Part shown: one piece after another, positions 1-9,124 of the stretch
Numbering within the stretch: position 1 is the first letter of the stretch
Layout of the letters: every line of letters begins with the position of its first letter
NCBI RefSeq assembly: GCF_003007675.1
Contig: NZ_PXNP01000015.1
Span: forward strand, 1-36,259
Source: Marinobacter fuscus
GTDB lineage: Bacteria; Pseudomonadota; Gammaproteobacteria; Pseudomonadales; Oleiphilaceae
Direction: 5' to 3'
Length of the DNA: 36,259 nt
Notes under the pieces: generated by a model
Told to the model about the DNA's origin: nothing
Seen by the model: only the letters and a program-made list of their open reading frames with translations
The model's database searches: none
Translations under genes and position numbers: made by a program

Positions 1-14
1 GGCTCTGTTGCAAA
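1..14 (+). repeat. IS6100 left terminal inverted repeat
   Basis: GGCTCTGTTGCAAA, perfectly complementary to bases 867-880. The flank to its left is outside the window, so a target-site duplication cannot be checked. Confidence 0.93.
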
Positions 15-61
15 AATCGTGAAGCTTGAGCATGCTTGGCGGAGATTGGACGGACGGAACG

Positions 62-826
62 ATGACGGATTTCAAGTGGCGCCATTTCCAGGGTGATGTG
101 ATCCTGTGGGCGGTGCGCTGGTATTGTCGCTATCCGATCAGCTATCGCGACCTTGAGGAAATGCTGGCGGAACGCGGCATTTCGGTCGACCATACGACGA
201 TCTATCGCTGGGTCCAGTGCTACGCCCCGGAGATGGAGAAGCGGCTGCGCTGGTTCTGGCGGCGTGGCTTTGATCCGAGCTGGCGCCTGGATGAAACCTA
301 CGTCAAGGTGCGGGGCAAGTGGACCTACCTGTACCGGGCAGTCGACAAGCGGGGCGACACGATCGATTTCTACCTGTCGCCGACCCGCAGCGCCAAGGCA
401 GCGAAGCGGTTCCTGGGCAAGGCCCTGCGAGGCCTGAAGCACTGGGAAAAGCCTGCCACGCTCAATACCGACAAAGCGCCGAGCTATGGTGCAGCGATCA
501 CCGAATTGAAGCGCGAAGGAAAGCTGGACCGGGAGACGGCCCACCGGCAGGTGAAGTATCTCAATAACGTGATCGAGGCCGATCACGGAAAGCTCAAGAT
601 ACTGATCAAGCCGGTGCGCGGTTTCAAATCGATCCCCACGGCCTATGCCACGATCAAGGGATTCGAAGTCATGCGAGCCCTGCGCAAAGGACAGGCTCGC
701 CCCTGGTGCCTGCAGCCCGGCATCAGGGGCGAGGTGCGCCTTGTGGAGAGAGCTTTTGGCATTGGGCCCTCGGCGCTGACGGAGGCCATGGGCATGCTCA
801 ACCACCATTTCGCAGCAGCCGCCTGA
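62..826 (+). CDS. tnpA: IS6100 transposase (DDE, IS6 family)
   Basis: This is the DDE/RNase H-fold transposase of IS6100, 254 aa from the ATG at 62 (MTDFKWRHFQG). A longer in-frame start at 26 would add 12 residues, but MTDFKW is the start usual for IS6 enzymes. The catalytic triad context is visible as WRLDETYVK (first Asp), LNTDKAPSY (second Asp) and NNVIEADHGKLK (Glu). The N-terminal region (RDLEEMLAERGISVDHTTIYRWV) is the helix-turn-helix that binds the terminal repeats. The gene fills most of the 880-bp element, is uninterrupted and is probably functional. Identification rests on recognising the sequence and on the exact element boundaries. Confidence 0.95.
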   Translation: MTDFKWRHFQGDVILWAVRWYCRYPISYRDLEEMLAERGISVDHTTIYRWVQCYAPEMEKRLRWFWRRGFDPSWRLDETYVKVRGKWTYLYRAVDKRGDTIDFYLSPTRSAKAAKRFLGKALRGLKHWEKPATLNTDKAPSYGAAITELKREGKLDRETAHRQVKYLNNVIEADHGKLKILIKPVRGFKSIPTAYATIKGFEVMRALRKGQARPWCLQPGIRGEVRLVERAFGIGPSALTEAMGMLNHHFAAAA

Positions 827-866
827 TCGGCGCAGAGCGACAGCCTACCTCTGACTGCCGCCAATC

Positions 867-880
867 TTTGCAACAGAGCC
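867..880 (-). repeat. IS6100 right terminal inverted repeat
   Basis: TTTGCAACAGAGCC, the exact reverse complement of bases 1-14. The IS ends here and the integron IRt fragment begins at 881. Confidence 0.93.
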
Positions 881-1032
881 TCCGTCGCCATGCTCACCTC
901 GCTTTGGTGCACACGAGTATTGAGCATAGTCGAGATTGGTGCAGATCACTTCTGATATTGAACTGTCAGGAGCTGGCTGCACAACAGCCATTACGCCCAA
1001 TCAACTGGTGCAGTCGTCTTCTGAAAATGACA
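881..1032 (-). repeat. Class 1 integron (Tn402-type) IRt end fragment
   Basis: These 152 bp between IS6100 and the mer module end in the Tn402/class 1 integron outer repeat. Read on the minus strand from 1032 it begins TGTCATTTTCAGAAGACGAC, the sequence recognised by Tni transposition proteins. In4-type integrons carry IS6100 next to such IRt fragments, so this marks the right boundary of an integron whose other parts (intI1, cassettes, 3'-conserved segment) are left of the window. I see no gene here. The integron probably inserted into the Tn21-family transposon just before the EAL gene. Confidence 0.85.
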
Positions 1033-1073
1033 GTTGCTGGGTGGCTTCTCCTGACATCAGGATAGGGTATGCC

Positions 1074-2063
1074 TCAGTCTGACAGTGATGAGTCGCAGGC
1101 GTTCGGATCGGCATCGGTTTCGCTCCCGGTCTTGGCGCGCGCCTGGAAGCGCTGATAGCACTCCAGCCCGCAGAAGTGCTCGACGTATTCCGCGCCTTCC
1201 GGGGTGAAGGCGGCATCGAGCGGGATTTCCTTGCAGCACACGCAGCAACTGGTGGCAGTCGGATCATTTGCATTCATGGTGGCACCCCTCCATTGACTGA
1301 CGAAGACGGCGAATGCCGCCGCCGGCATCGGCTTGGCGAACAGGAAGCCTTGTCCTGTGTCGCAGTCCGCTTGTCGCAACAAATCAAGACTCGCCGATGT
1401 TTCCACGCCTTCGGCCACTACTTCCATGCCAAGCCCATGCGCAAGCTGAATCACGGTGCGCACGATGGTCTGGTCGCGGTGGTCGTTGGCGAGTCCGGCG
1501 ACAAACGATTGGTCGATCTTGAGCGTGCTGATGGGGCAGCATTTCAGGTGTTGCAGGCAGGAATAGCCGGTGCCGAAGTCGTCGGCGGCGAAGCGCACAC
1601 CGATCTGTCGCAAAGCTTCCAGGGCGGGGAAGATCGCCGGATCACCGAACGCAACCGATTCGGTCAGCTCAATTTCAAGATACGCGGCGGGCAACCCGGC
1701 ATCGGCCAGCACGCCCTTTACCCACTTGTCGAAATCTGGCCCCACTTGGCTCGCCGCAACATTGACGGCCAGCCGGAACGGTTGCCATGCCAGCACCCGC
1801 CAGTCGCGCATTTGACGGCAGGCTGCGCCCAGCACCCATGCGCCGATTTCCGGCATCAGGCCGGACGATTCGATCACGGGCAGGAACTGGCCCGGCGGCA
1901 ACAGTCCGAGCGTCGGATGACGCCAGCGCAACAGGGCTTCCGCGCCGACAATCTGCTCACTGCGCAAATCGACAATCGGCTGGTAGTGCAGCTCAAGCTG
2001 CCCGCGCTCGACCGCCTGCGCCAGTTGCGCCACTGTCCATTCAATTGGCTGGGAAGCGCTCAT
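1074..2063 (-). CDS. EAL-domain protein with C-terminal Cys-rich DUF3330 segment (mer transposon accessory)
   Basis: 329 aa starting MSASQPIEW; the start overlaps the merE stop by 4 bp (ATGA). Residues 1 to about 260 form an EAL cyclic-di-GMP phosphodiesterase-like domain with [25 protein letters not shown] and AEGVET, so the catalytic motifs look intact. About 68 residues follow from an internal [11 protein letters not shown], with the cysteine clusters CCVCC and HFCGLEC typical of DUF3330, a likely metal-binding module. Tn21-group transposons carry such a gene (urf2-like) after merE. Whether DUF3330 is made only as a fusion or also from the internal ATG at 1276 cannot be told. It is co-transcribed with mer. 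Its role in mercury resistance is unknown. Confidence 0.85.
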   Translation of the reverse strand: MSASQPIEWTVAQLAQAVERGQLELHYQPIVDLRSEQIVGAEALLRWRHPTLGLLPPGQFLPVIESSGLMPEIGAWVLGAACRQMRDWRVLAWQPFRLAVNVAASQVGPDFDKWVKGVLADAGLPAAYLEIELTESVAFGDPAIFPALEALRQIGVRFAADDFGTGYSCLQHLKCCPISTLKIDQSFVAGLANDHRDQTIVRTVIQLAHGLGMEVVAEGVETSASLDLLRQADCDTGQGFLFAKPMPAAAFAVFVSQWRGATMNANDPTATSCCVCCKEIPLDAAFTPEGAEYVEHFCGLECYQRFQARAKTGSETDADPNACDSSLSD

Positions 2064-2296
2064 GATCGACCTCTGAAGGCCCGCAGCAGCCGCGTCACAG
2101 ACAGGACAAACAAGCCGGTCAGCGTGAGGGCTGCAATACCCCAGTGCTCGCCGATGAACGCGCCGGCCGTCGTGCCGGCCAGCACAATGGCGAGAATCGG
2201 CAAATGACAGGGACAGGTGAGCACCGCCAGCGCACCCCACAGGTAGCCGGTGAACGGCTTGTGTGTCTCGGTCGGCAAGCGCTCGGGGCTGTTCAT
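2060..2296 (-). CDS. merE: MerE, mercury transport protein
   Basis: 78-aa inner-membrane protein with two predicted membrane helices. A paired-cysteine motif in the first (LTCPCHLP) is the hallmark of MerE, which is reported to help import inorganic and methyl mercury. Length and order (merA-merD-merE) match Tn21/Tn501. The start overlaps the merD stop as ATGA and its own stop overlaps the EAL gene in the same way, so translation of merD, merE and the EAL gene is coupled. Confidence 0.93.
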   Translation of the reverse strand: MNSPERLPTETHKPFTGYLWGALAVLTCPCHLPILAIVLAGTTAGAFIGEHWGIAALTLTGLFVLSVTRLLRAFRGRS

Positions 2297-2658
2297 GGCA
2301 GACTCTCCGCTTGCTGGGCCGGCGCGGTCGGCATCGCGGCCAACTGCACTTCCAGATCGGCCAACGCTTCGCGTCGGCGTTCGACGAACTGACTCAGCAC
2401 GGCAAGCTGTGCGGCTGTTTCATCGCAGTCCGCCGCATCCAGCGCCCGGCACAACCGCGCCAATGCGTCCAGGCCGATGCCCGCCTCAAAAGCGGCCCGC
2501 ACAAAGCACAGCCGCTGCAAGGCGGCGTCATCGAACAAGCCGTAGCCGCCCGTGGTGCAGGCGACTGGCCGCAGCAATCCGCGCAGCAGGTAGTCGCGCA
2601 CGATATGCACGCTCACCCCGGCCTCAAGGGCCAGTCGGGACACTGTGTAGGCGTTCAT
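2293..2658 (-). CDS. merD: MerD, MerR-family co-regulator of the mer operon
   Basis: 121 aa. The N-terminus ([27 protein letters not shown]) is a MerR-type winged helix; a coiled C-terminal half ([16 protein letters not shown]) follows. MerD binds the mer operator together with MerR and is thought to shut the operon down once mercury is removed. The three mercury-binding cysteines of MerR are not conserved here, as expected. It lies 17 bp downstream of merA and is coupled to merE by a 4-bp overlap. Length and position fit the family. Confidence 0.94.
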   Translation of the reverse strand: MNAYTVSRLALEAGVSVHIVRDYLLRGLLRPVACTTGGYGLFDDAALQRLCFVRAAFEAGIGLDALARLCRALDAADCDETAAQLAVLSQFVERRREALADLEVQLAAMPTAPAQQAESLP

Positions 2659-2675
2659 CGAACACCTCCTTTTCC

Positions 2676-4424
<1,749 letters not shown>

Positions 4425-4432
4425 TCAGTGCC

Positions 4433-4708
4433 TCACTTCTTGACGCTGGACGGATAGCCTGCGTCTTCGGTGGCCTTGGTCAGCTTCTGCACGCTGGTCT
4501 TGGCATCATCGAAGGTGACAACCGCTTCGCGTGTCTCGAAGGTCACGTTAACTTTGCTGACGCCTTCGACCTTGGAAATCGCCTTCTTGACGGTGATCGG
4601 ACAAGCGGAGCAGGTCATGCCCGGTACGGACAGCGTGACGGTCTGGGTGGCGGCCCACACGGGGGCAACAACGGCAGCGATGGCGAGAGAGGCAAACAGT
4701 TTTTTCAT
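4433..4708 (-). CDS. merP: MerP, periplasmic mercury-binding protein
   Basis: 91 aa with a cleavable Sec signal peptide (MKKLFASLAIAAVVAPVWA) and a ferredoxin-like heavy-metal-associated fold with GMTCSAC (Cys33, Cys36). MerP captures Hg(II) in the periplasm and passes it to MerT. It lies 15 bp after merT and 71 bp before merA; no merC or merF fills that gap. Length and motif match Tn21/Tn501 MerP. Confidence 0.95.
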   Translation of the reverse strand: MKKLFASLAIAAVVAPVWAATQTVTLSVPGMTCSACPITVKKAISKVEGVSKVNVTFETREAVVTFDDAKTSVQKLTKATEDAGYPSSVKK

Positions 4709-4723
4709 GATGAACTCCTGTGA

Positions 4724-5074
4724 TTAATAGAAAAATGGCATGACGTAGGGAAATCCGAGCGCGACCAGAACCAGCGCGGCCACGACCCAGAAAATGAGCT
4801 TGTAAGTAGCGCGCACTTGGGGAATCGCACACACATCCCCTGGTTTGCAGGCTTGCGCCGGTCGGTAGATGCGCCGCCAGGCGAAAAACAGCGCCACCAA
4901 CGCCGCGCCGATGAAGATCGGGCGATAAGGTTCCAACACCGTCAAGTTGCCGATCCAAGCGCCGCTGAACCCCAGGGCGATCAGAACCAGCGGCCCCAGG
5001 CAGCAAGCCGAGGCGAGGATGGCGGCTAGCCCGCCAGTGAAGAGCGCCCCGCGCCCGTTTTGAGGTTCAGACAT
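4724..5074 (-). CDS. merT: MerT, mercuric ion transporter
   Basis: 116 aa with three predicted membrane helices. The vicinal Cys24-Cys25 pair (SACCLGP) in the first helix and the Cys76/Cys82 pair (ACKPGDVC) in the cytoplasmic loop are the known mercury relay sites from MerP to MerA. It is the first gene of the operon; its start lies about 36 bp downstream of the -10 element of the 19-bp-spacer promoter. Confidence 0.95.
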   Translation of the reverse strand: MSEPQNGRGALFTGGLAAILASACCLGPLVLIALGFSGAWIGNLTVLEPYRPIFIGAALVALFFAWRRIYRPAQACKPGDVCAIPQVRATYKLIFWVVAALVLVALGFPYVMPFFY

Positions 5075-5109
5075 ACGCTTGTCCTTTCAAATCTGGATTG
5101 GATAGCTTA

Positions 5110-5140
5110 AGCTTACTTCCGTACCAATGTACGGAGTCAA
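5110..5140 (-). promoter_or_regulatory. mer promoter with 19-bp spacer and MerR operator (merO)
   Basis: On the minus strand, TTGACT (-35, 5135-5140) and TAAGCT (-10, 5110-5115) are separated by exactly 19 bp, the over-long spacer that MerR-Hg(II) untwists to activate transcription. Within the spacer is the dyad TCCGTAC-CAAT-GTACGGA (plus strand 5118-5135), which is merO. The site lies between divergent merR and merT. MerR bound here represses its own gene in both states and activates merTPADE with mercury. Confidence 0.93.
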
Positions 5141-5145
5141 GCGAT

Positions 5146-5580
5146 ATTGAAAAAAATTTGGAGAATCTGACTATTGGCGTTTTCGCCAAGGCGGCCGGGG
5201 TCAACGTGGAAACAATCCGGTTCTATCAGCGCAAGGGCTTGTTGCCGGAGCCGGACAAGCCCTATGGCAGCATCCGCCGCTATGGCGAGGCGGATGTGAC
5301 GCGGGTGCGCTTCGTGAAATCAGCCCAGCGGCTCGGATTCAGCCTCGACGAGATCGCAGAGCTGCTGAGGCTGGATGACGGCACCCACTGCGAGGAAGCC
5401 AGCAGCCTGGCCGAGCACAAGCTTCAGGACGTGCGCGAAAAAATGACCGACCTGGCGCGCATGGAAACCGTGCTATCCGAACTTGTGTTCGCCTGCCATG
5501 CGCGGCAAGGGAACGTTTCTTGCCCGCTGATTGCTTCGCTGCAAGGGGAGAAAGAGCCGCGTGGTGCCGACGCGGTGTAG
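5146..5580 (+). CDS. merR: MerR, Hg(II)-responsive regulator (apparent ATT start)
   Basis: Founding member of the MerR family: a dimeric repressor-activator of the mer promoter. Starting at ATT 5146 gives 144 aa and puts the three mercury-binding cysteines at 82, 117 and 126, exactly the Tn501 MerR numbering, so I infer this is the true start even though the codon is ATT rather than ATG. A GGAG at 5133-5136 sits 9 nt upstream. Alternatives are TTG at 5158 (four residues shorter) or TTG at 5098, which would run back through merO and is unlikely. The winged helix ([20 protein letters not shown]) and dimer coiled coil are intact. It is divergent from merT. Confidence 0.93.
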   Translation: MEKNLENLTIGVFAKAAGVNVETIRFYQRKGLLPEPDKPYGSIRRYGEADVTRVRFVKSAQRLGFSLDEIAELLRLDDGTHCEEASSLAEHKLQDVREKMTDLARMETVLSELVFACHARQGNVSCPLIASLQGEKEPRGADAV

Positions 5581-5596
5581 CCGAGGGTAGTTACGC

Positions 5597-5634
5597 CTTA
5601 GCGTGCTTTATTTTCCGTTTTCTGAGACGACCCC
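5597..5634 (-). repeat. 38-bp terminal inverted repeat, mer end of Tn21-family transposon
   Basis: Read on the minus strand it starts GGGGTCGTCTCAGAAAACGG and ends in AGCACGCTAAG, the Tn21-subgroup terminal repeat bound by TnpA. It marks the outer boundary of the transposon; base 5635 (AACAA...) is target DNA inside the alpha-subunit gene. The mate repeat is not in the window, so the 5-bp target duplication cannot be confirmed. Confidence 0.92.
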
Positions 5635-7365
5635 AACAAGCAGGCGGTGAAAGCCAAAGGCTCCATGGGCAGCGACGACAAAGACCTAAAACTGGGCAGT
5701 GTCGATCCGGCTCTGGAAGGCCGGTTCGAGGTTAACGGCATCAAGGTGACCACGGTCTTCGAGCAGGTTAAAAAAGAAGCCGCCAAGTACACGCCGGAGA
5801 AAACCCAGAAGCAAACCGGCCTGCACCCGGATGTGGTGCGCCAGGAGGCAAGGCACATTGCCAATGCCCGCAAGGCCATCATCATGCTGGGCTACATCAC
5901 CTCCAGTTACTCCAACTGCCTGTACACCGCCTGGGCCTACGCCCTCACCCTGGCCCTTACCGGCCACGGGGGCCGCACCGGCGGCCTGGACACCTCCTGG
6001 GTGGTCTGGAATCACCCTAAATGGACCGAGCTGTCGACCTTCGGCGGTAAAAAATCGGCCCGTTACGAAGCGGGCGGCCTTGGCGAAGTGCTGCGTGGAG
6101 GCATGATGGAAGGCATTCGCAATCACTTCGACAACAAGAAGCTCAAGGAGCGAGTCGGATTTGATATCGACGAGATGGAGGAAATGATCCAGGAGTCCAT
6201 CGATGAAGGCTGGATGCCCTATTACGGCGAAATCAAAGGCATGATTGCGGTTGCGGATAACACCTTCCGCCGCAACAAGATGGCCGAAAAATATCGGGAA
6301 GAACACCTACGCCAGGCCAGCGAACTCTACGTCAACGTGAATGTGCGCATGGATTCCACCGCCGAGTGGGCGGACTACGTGTTACCGGCCGCCAGCCATT
6401 ACGAAGCCTGGGATCTGCGTACCCAAGGTTACCACCGGTTCTGTAACGTGTTTACCGAATCGGTACCGCCGGTGGGTGAATCCAAGCCGGACTGGGACAT
6501 CATGGCTCTGCTGACCAAGAAGATCCAGGAGCGGGCCATCGCCCGGGGCATTGGCCCGATTCAGGACGGCGACGTTACCCGCGACCTGCACACCATTCAC
6601 GACGATTACACCAACAACGGCCAACTGATGACCGCACTGGATGCCACCCGGTACATCGTGGAGAACTCGCCGGAATTTGGTGGTGTGACGCTCGAGGATG
6701 CCGCTGAGCGGGGCTTTATCGTGCTGAACGAGCACGCCGGTACCAACCAGCCGCTGCAGAAAGACCAGCCCTACAACCCGTTCACCGCGCAGACCGACGG
6801 CAAGAAGCCCTATGAGACGCTGACCGGGCGCATCACGTTCTATGTGGATCACCCGAGATTCGTCAAGCTGAAGTCTACGGTGCCCACCGCCAGATTGTAT
6901 GCGGGCCCCGAAGCCTCCAATTACCCGCTGCACTTCTACTCCCCCCATACCCGCTGGGGTATTCACTCCAACTGGCGCAGCAACAAATACATGCTCAGGC
7001 TCCAGCGGGGTGAGCCGAATATCTACATCAACCCGAAACTGGCGGAACAGCGGGGCATCAAAGATGGCGACCGGGTGAGGCTGTTCAATGGCAACGGCGC
7101 GTTTTTCGCCCAGGCCAAGCTGTACCCGAGCATTCCGGCAGACTCGATCATGATGGAGCACGGCTGGGAGCCACACCAGTACATCCACCGGCGCCCGATG
7201 AACAACAGCCACGTGACCTTGCTGCAGCCGTTAGAGCTGGTTGGCGGCTGGGGGCACCTGAAGTTCATCTACGCCAAGTGGAACGCCAACCAGGTGATTC
7301 ACGAAAGCAGCTACGACATCGCCCTGGCCAAGCCGGAAGAAATTGCAGACCCGAGGACCATTTAA
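5635..7365 (+). pseudogene. Type II DMSO-reductase-family molybdopterin alpha subunit, N-terminus lost to transposon insertion
   Basis: 576 codons remain of the catalytic Mo-bis-MGD subunit. The open frame starts right at the transposon end. The first GTG (5647) is an internal codon, not a plausible start. What remains includes GLHPDVVRQEARHIANARKAI and ALTLALTGHGGRTGG, the middle of the fold in NarG/DdhA/ClrA/SerA/EbdA-type proteins, and the C-terminal dinucleotide-binding domain (HSNWRSNKY, NPKLAEQRGIKDGDRVRLFNGNG). Family members are about 900 aa or more, so roughly the first third is missing, including the Tat leader, the FS0 Fe-S cluster region and the molybdenum-ligand region. The remnant should be non-functional. 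The substrate cannot be assigned. The beta gene follows 12 bp downstream. Confidence 0.9.
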
Positions 7366-7377
7366 TAGGAGAGCGTC

Positions 7378-8358
7378 ATGACTGTTAAACGCCAGCTGAG
7401 CATGGTCCTGGATCTCAACAAATGTATTGGATGCCAGACCTGCACCACCGCCTGCAAACTGATGTGGACCAATCGCAACGGCCGCGAGTTCATGTACTGG
7501 AACAACGTAGAAACCCAGCCCGGCAAAGGCTACCCACGGGATTATCAGAACATGGGAGGTGGTTTTGATGAAGCGGGAGCTCTGCGTGCAGGTCGCCAGC
7601 CGAGCCAGGAGGATTACGGCATTCCCTGGGAATACAACTACGAAGAAGCGTTGATGACCGGCACCGACCCCTGGCTGCGCCCCAACGTAAAGCCTACCTG
7701 GGGTGCCAACTGGGATGAAGACCAGGGCGAAGGCGATTACCCGAACAGCTATTACTTTTACCTTCCAAGGCTCTGTAACCACTGCGCCAACCCGGGTTGC
7801 CTGGCCGCCTGCAGCCGCAACGCCATCTACAAGCGCCAGGAAGACGGCATTGTGCTGATCGACCAGGAGCGGTGTCGAGGCTACCGCTACTGCGTAAACG
7901 CCTGCCCCTACAAGAAGGTGTACTTCAACGAGCAGATTTCAAAATCCGAGAAGTGCATCTTCTGCTATCCCCGCATCGAAAAAGGCCTGCCCACCGCCTG
8001 CGCCCAGCAATGTGTCGGGCGTATCCGCTGGATCGGCTACCGGGACGACACCGAAGGCCCGATTCACATGCTGGTGGAAAAGTACAAGGTGGCGTTGCCA
8101 CTGCATCCGGAATGGGGCACTCAGCCCAATGTCTTCTATGTACCGCCGCTGTCACCGCCCAAATATGGCCCTGATGGTGAAATGCTGGACGAATCCCGCA
8201 TTCCGCTGGAATACCTGGAAAGCCTGTTCGGAGATGGTGTCGCGGCAGCGCTGGACACCATCCGCACCGAGCGTCAGGCCAAGGCGGACGGCAAAGGCAG
8301 TGAGCTGATGGACACCCTAATCGGCTACAACCACGCCGAAATGTTCAAACTGAGCTGA
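7378..8358 (+). CDS. Iron-sulfur beta subunit of type II DMSO-reductase-family enzyme
   Basis: 326 aa electron-transfer subunit that relays electrons between the alpha Mo site and the gamma heme. Four cysteine groups are visible: Cys16/19/22/26 (CIGCQTCTTAC), Cys133/136/141/145 (CNHCANPGCLAAC), Cys166/172/176 (CRGYRYCVNAC) and Cys193/196/208/212 (CIFC...ACAQQC). The third group has Tyr169 where a Cys would complete four ligands, leaving 15 Cys, which predicts three [4Fe-4S] clusters and one [3Fe-4S], as in DdhB/ClrB/EbdB and NarH (Trp there). There is a good ribosome site (AGGAGAG) upstream. The gene is intact, but with its alpha partner truncated it probably has no working complex. Confidence 0.92.
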   Translation: MTVKRQLSMVLDLNKCIGCQTCTTACKLMWTNRNGREFMYWNNVETQPGKGYPRDYQNMGGGFDEAGALRAGRQPSQEDYGIPWEYNYEEALMTGTDPWLRPNVKPTWGANWDEDQGEGDYPNSYYFYLPRLCNHCANPGCLAACSRNAIYKRQEDGIVLIDQERCRGYRYCVNACPYKKVYFNEQISKSEKCIFCYPRIEKGLPTACAQQCVGRIRWIGYRDDTEGPIHMLVEKYKVALPLHPEWGTQPNVFYVPPLSPPKYGPDGEMLDESRIPLEYLESLFGDGVAAALDTIRTERQAKADGKGSELMDTLIGYNHAEMFKLS

Positions 8359-8372
8359 GCAGAGGATCTTCA

Positions 8373-9104
8373 ATGTTCGCCACAGAACCCACCGACATCG
8401 CCAGTGCCCGGGGTGCTCTGTTCCGCACCGCCGCCGCATTGCTGGATTACCCCCTGCCGGAAACCCGCCAGGTACTGGTGGATGGCCGCGCCCTCGGTGC
8501 AATGGCCGAAGCGTTGCACCTGCTCGGAATGTCGGCACCGACCGGTAGCCCAGCCCGTCCGTCAGACGCCAGCCTGGAAGCCCTGCAGGTCGGCTACACC
8601 AACACCTTCCTGTCCGGTCGCAAAGGCAAGCCCCAGGTGCCGCTGATTGCCAGTGCCTACAAGCACCTGATGGCAGGCTCGGCGCAGGGCAGCTTTCTGC
8701 TGAACATTCAGGCCTTCTACAAGCACTTTGGTCTGAAGGCCGCCGAGCAGGACGAGGGCCATGTGGAGGAGCCGGATCATCTGGTGGCCATGCTGGAATT
8801 CTGCGCCCTGCTCTGCCACCTGGAAGAGAGCGCCTGTGACCGCGGGAGTGATCCGGCGCCCTATCAGCGGGCCCAGAGAGATTTTCTGTCACGCTATCTT
8901 ACCCCGCTGGCGTCGGCCATACGTGACCGATACCAGCATCTCGATAGCGCGGAACTTGAGCCGACACTGGCCTGGCTGGTGCGTAATCTGCCCGAATGGT
9001 GCATGAACCAACAACAGCAGCTGGAGGCCGTGCTGGCGGCATCAGACGCTCACAACGAGCGACTGATACCGGCTCAATCGGTACCCCAGGGGCTCTGGGA
9101 TTAA
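8373..9104 (+). CDS. TorD/DmsD/NarJ-type chaperone of the molybdoenzyme (delta protein)
   Basis: 243 aa, mostly alpha-helical. The family core appears as LEALQVGYTNTFLSGRKGKPQVPL, then a conserved middle (FYKHFGLKAAEQDEGHVEEPDHLVAMLEFCALL) that corresponds to the E-P-D-H motif of TorD-like redox-enzyme maturation proteins. These bind the Tat leader and apo-alpha subunit until cofactor is inserted and are not part of the mature enzyme. The position between beta and gamma genes is the DdhD/ClrD/SerD arrangement. It starts 14 bp after the beta gene with an AGAGG ribosome site. Confidence 0.88.
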   Translation: MFATEPTDIASARGALFRTAAALLDYPLPETRQVLVDGRALGAMAEALHLLGMSAPTGSPARPSDASLEALQVGYTNTFLSGRKGKPQVPLIASAYKHLMAGSAQGSFLLNIQAFYKHFGLKAAEQDEGHVEEPDHLVAMLEFCALLCHLEESACDRGSDPAPYQRAQRDFLSRYLTPLASAIRDRYQHLDSAELEPTLAWLVRNLPEWCMNQQQQLEAVLAASDAHNERLIPAQSVPQGLWD

Positions 9105-9124
9105 CGTTCAACGAGGGACGAGCC

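Larger units (their letters stand above)
1..880 (+). mobile_element. IS6100 (IS6 family), complete
   Basis: The element begins at the first base of the window and ends at 880. It is bounded by 14-bp perfect terminal inverted repeats (GGCTCTGTTGCAAA at the left, its complement at 867-880) and encodes one IS6-family transposase. Length, termini and protein match IS6100 as I know it. IS6 elements move by replicative cointegrate formation and often sit at the ends of In4-type class 1 integrons, which fits the integron IRt end directly to the right. The window starting exactly at the IS end suggests an assembly break at a multicopy repeat. Confidence 0.95.

Noticed and set aside
1176..2207. Long plus-strand frame opposite the EAL and merE genes
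   Set aside because: It is the antisense shadow of conserved mer-transposon genes and shows no domain or ribosome site.
6382..7212. Minus-strand frame of 276 codons inside the alpha subunit
   Set aside because: It is antisense to recognisable molybdopterin-domain coding sequence; no homology is apparent.
5647..7365. Alpha subunit read as an intact 572-aa protein from GTG 5647
   Set aside because: The frame is open from the transposon end, and the GTG lies in the middle of a known fold; the cofactor-binding N-terminus is missing.
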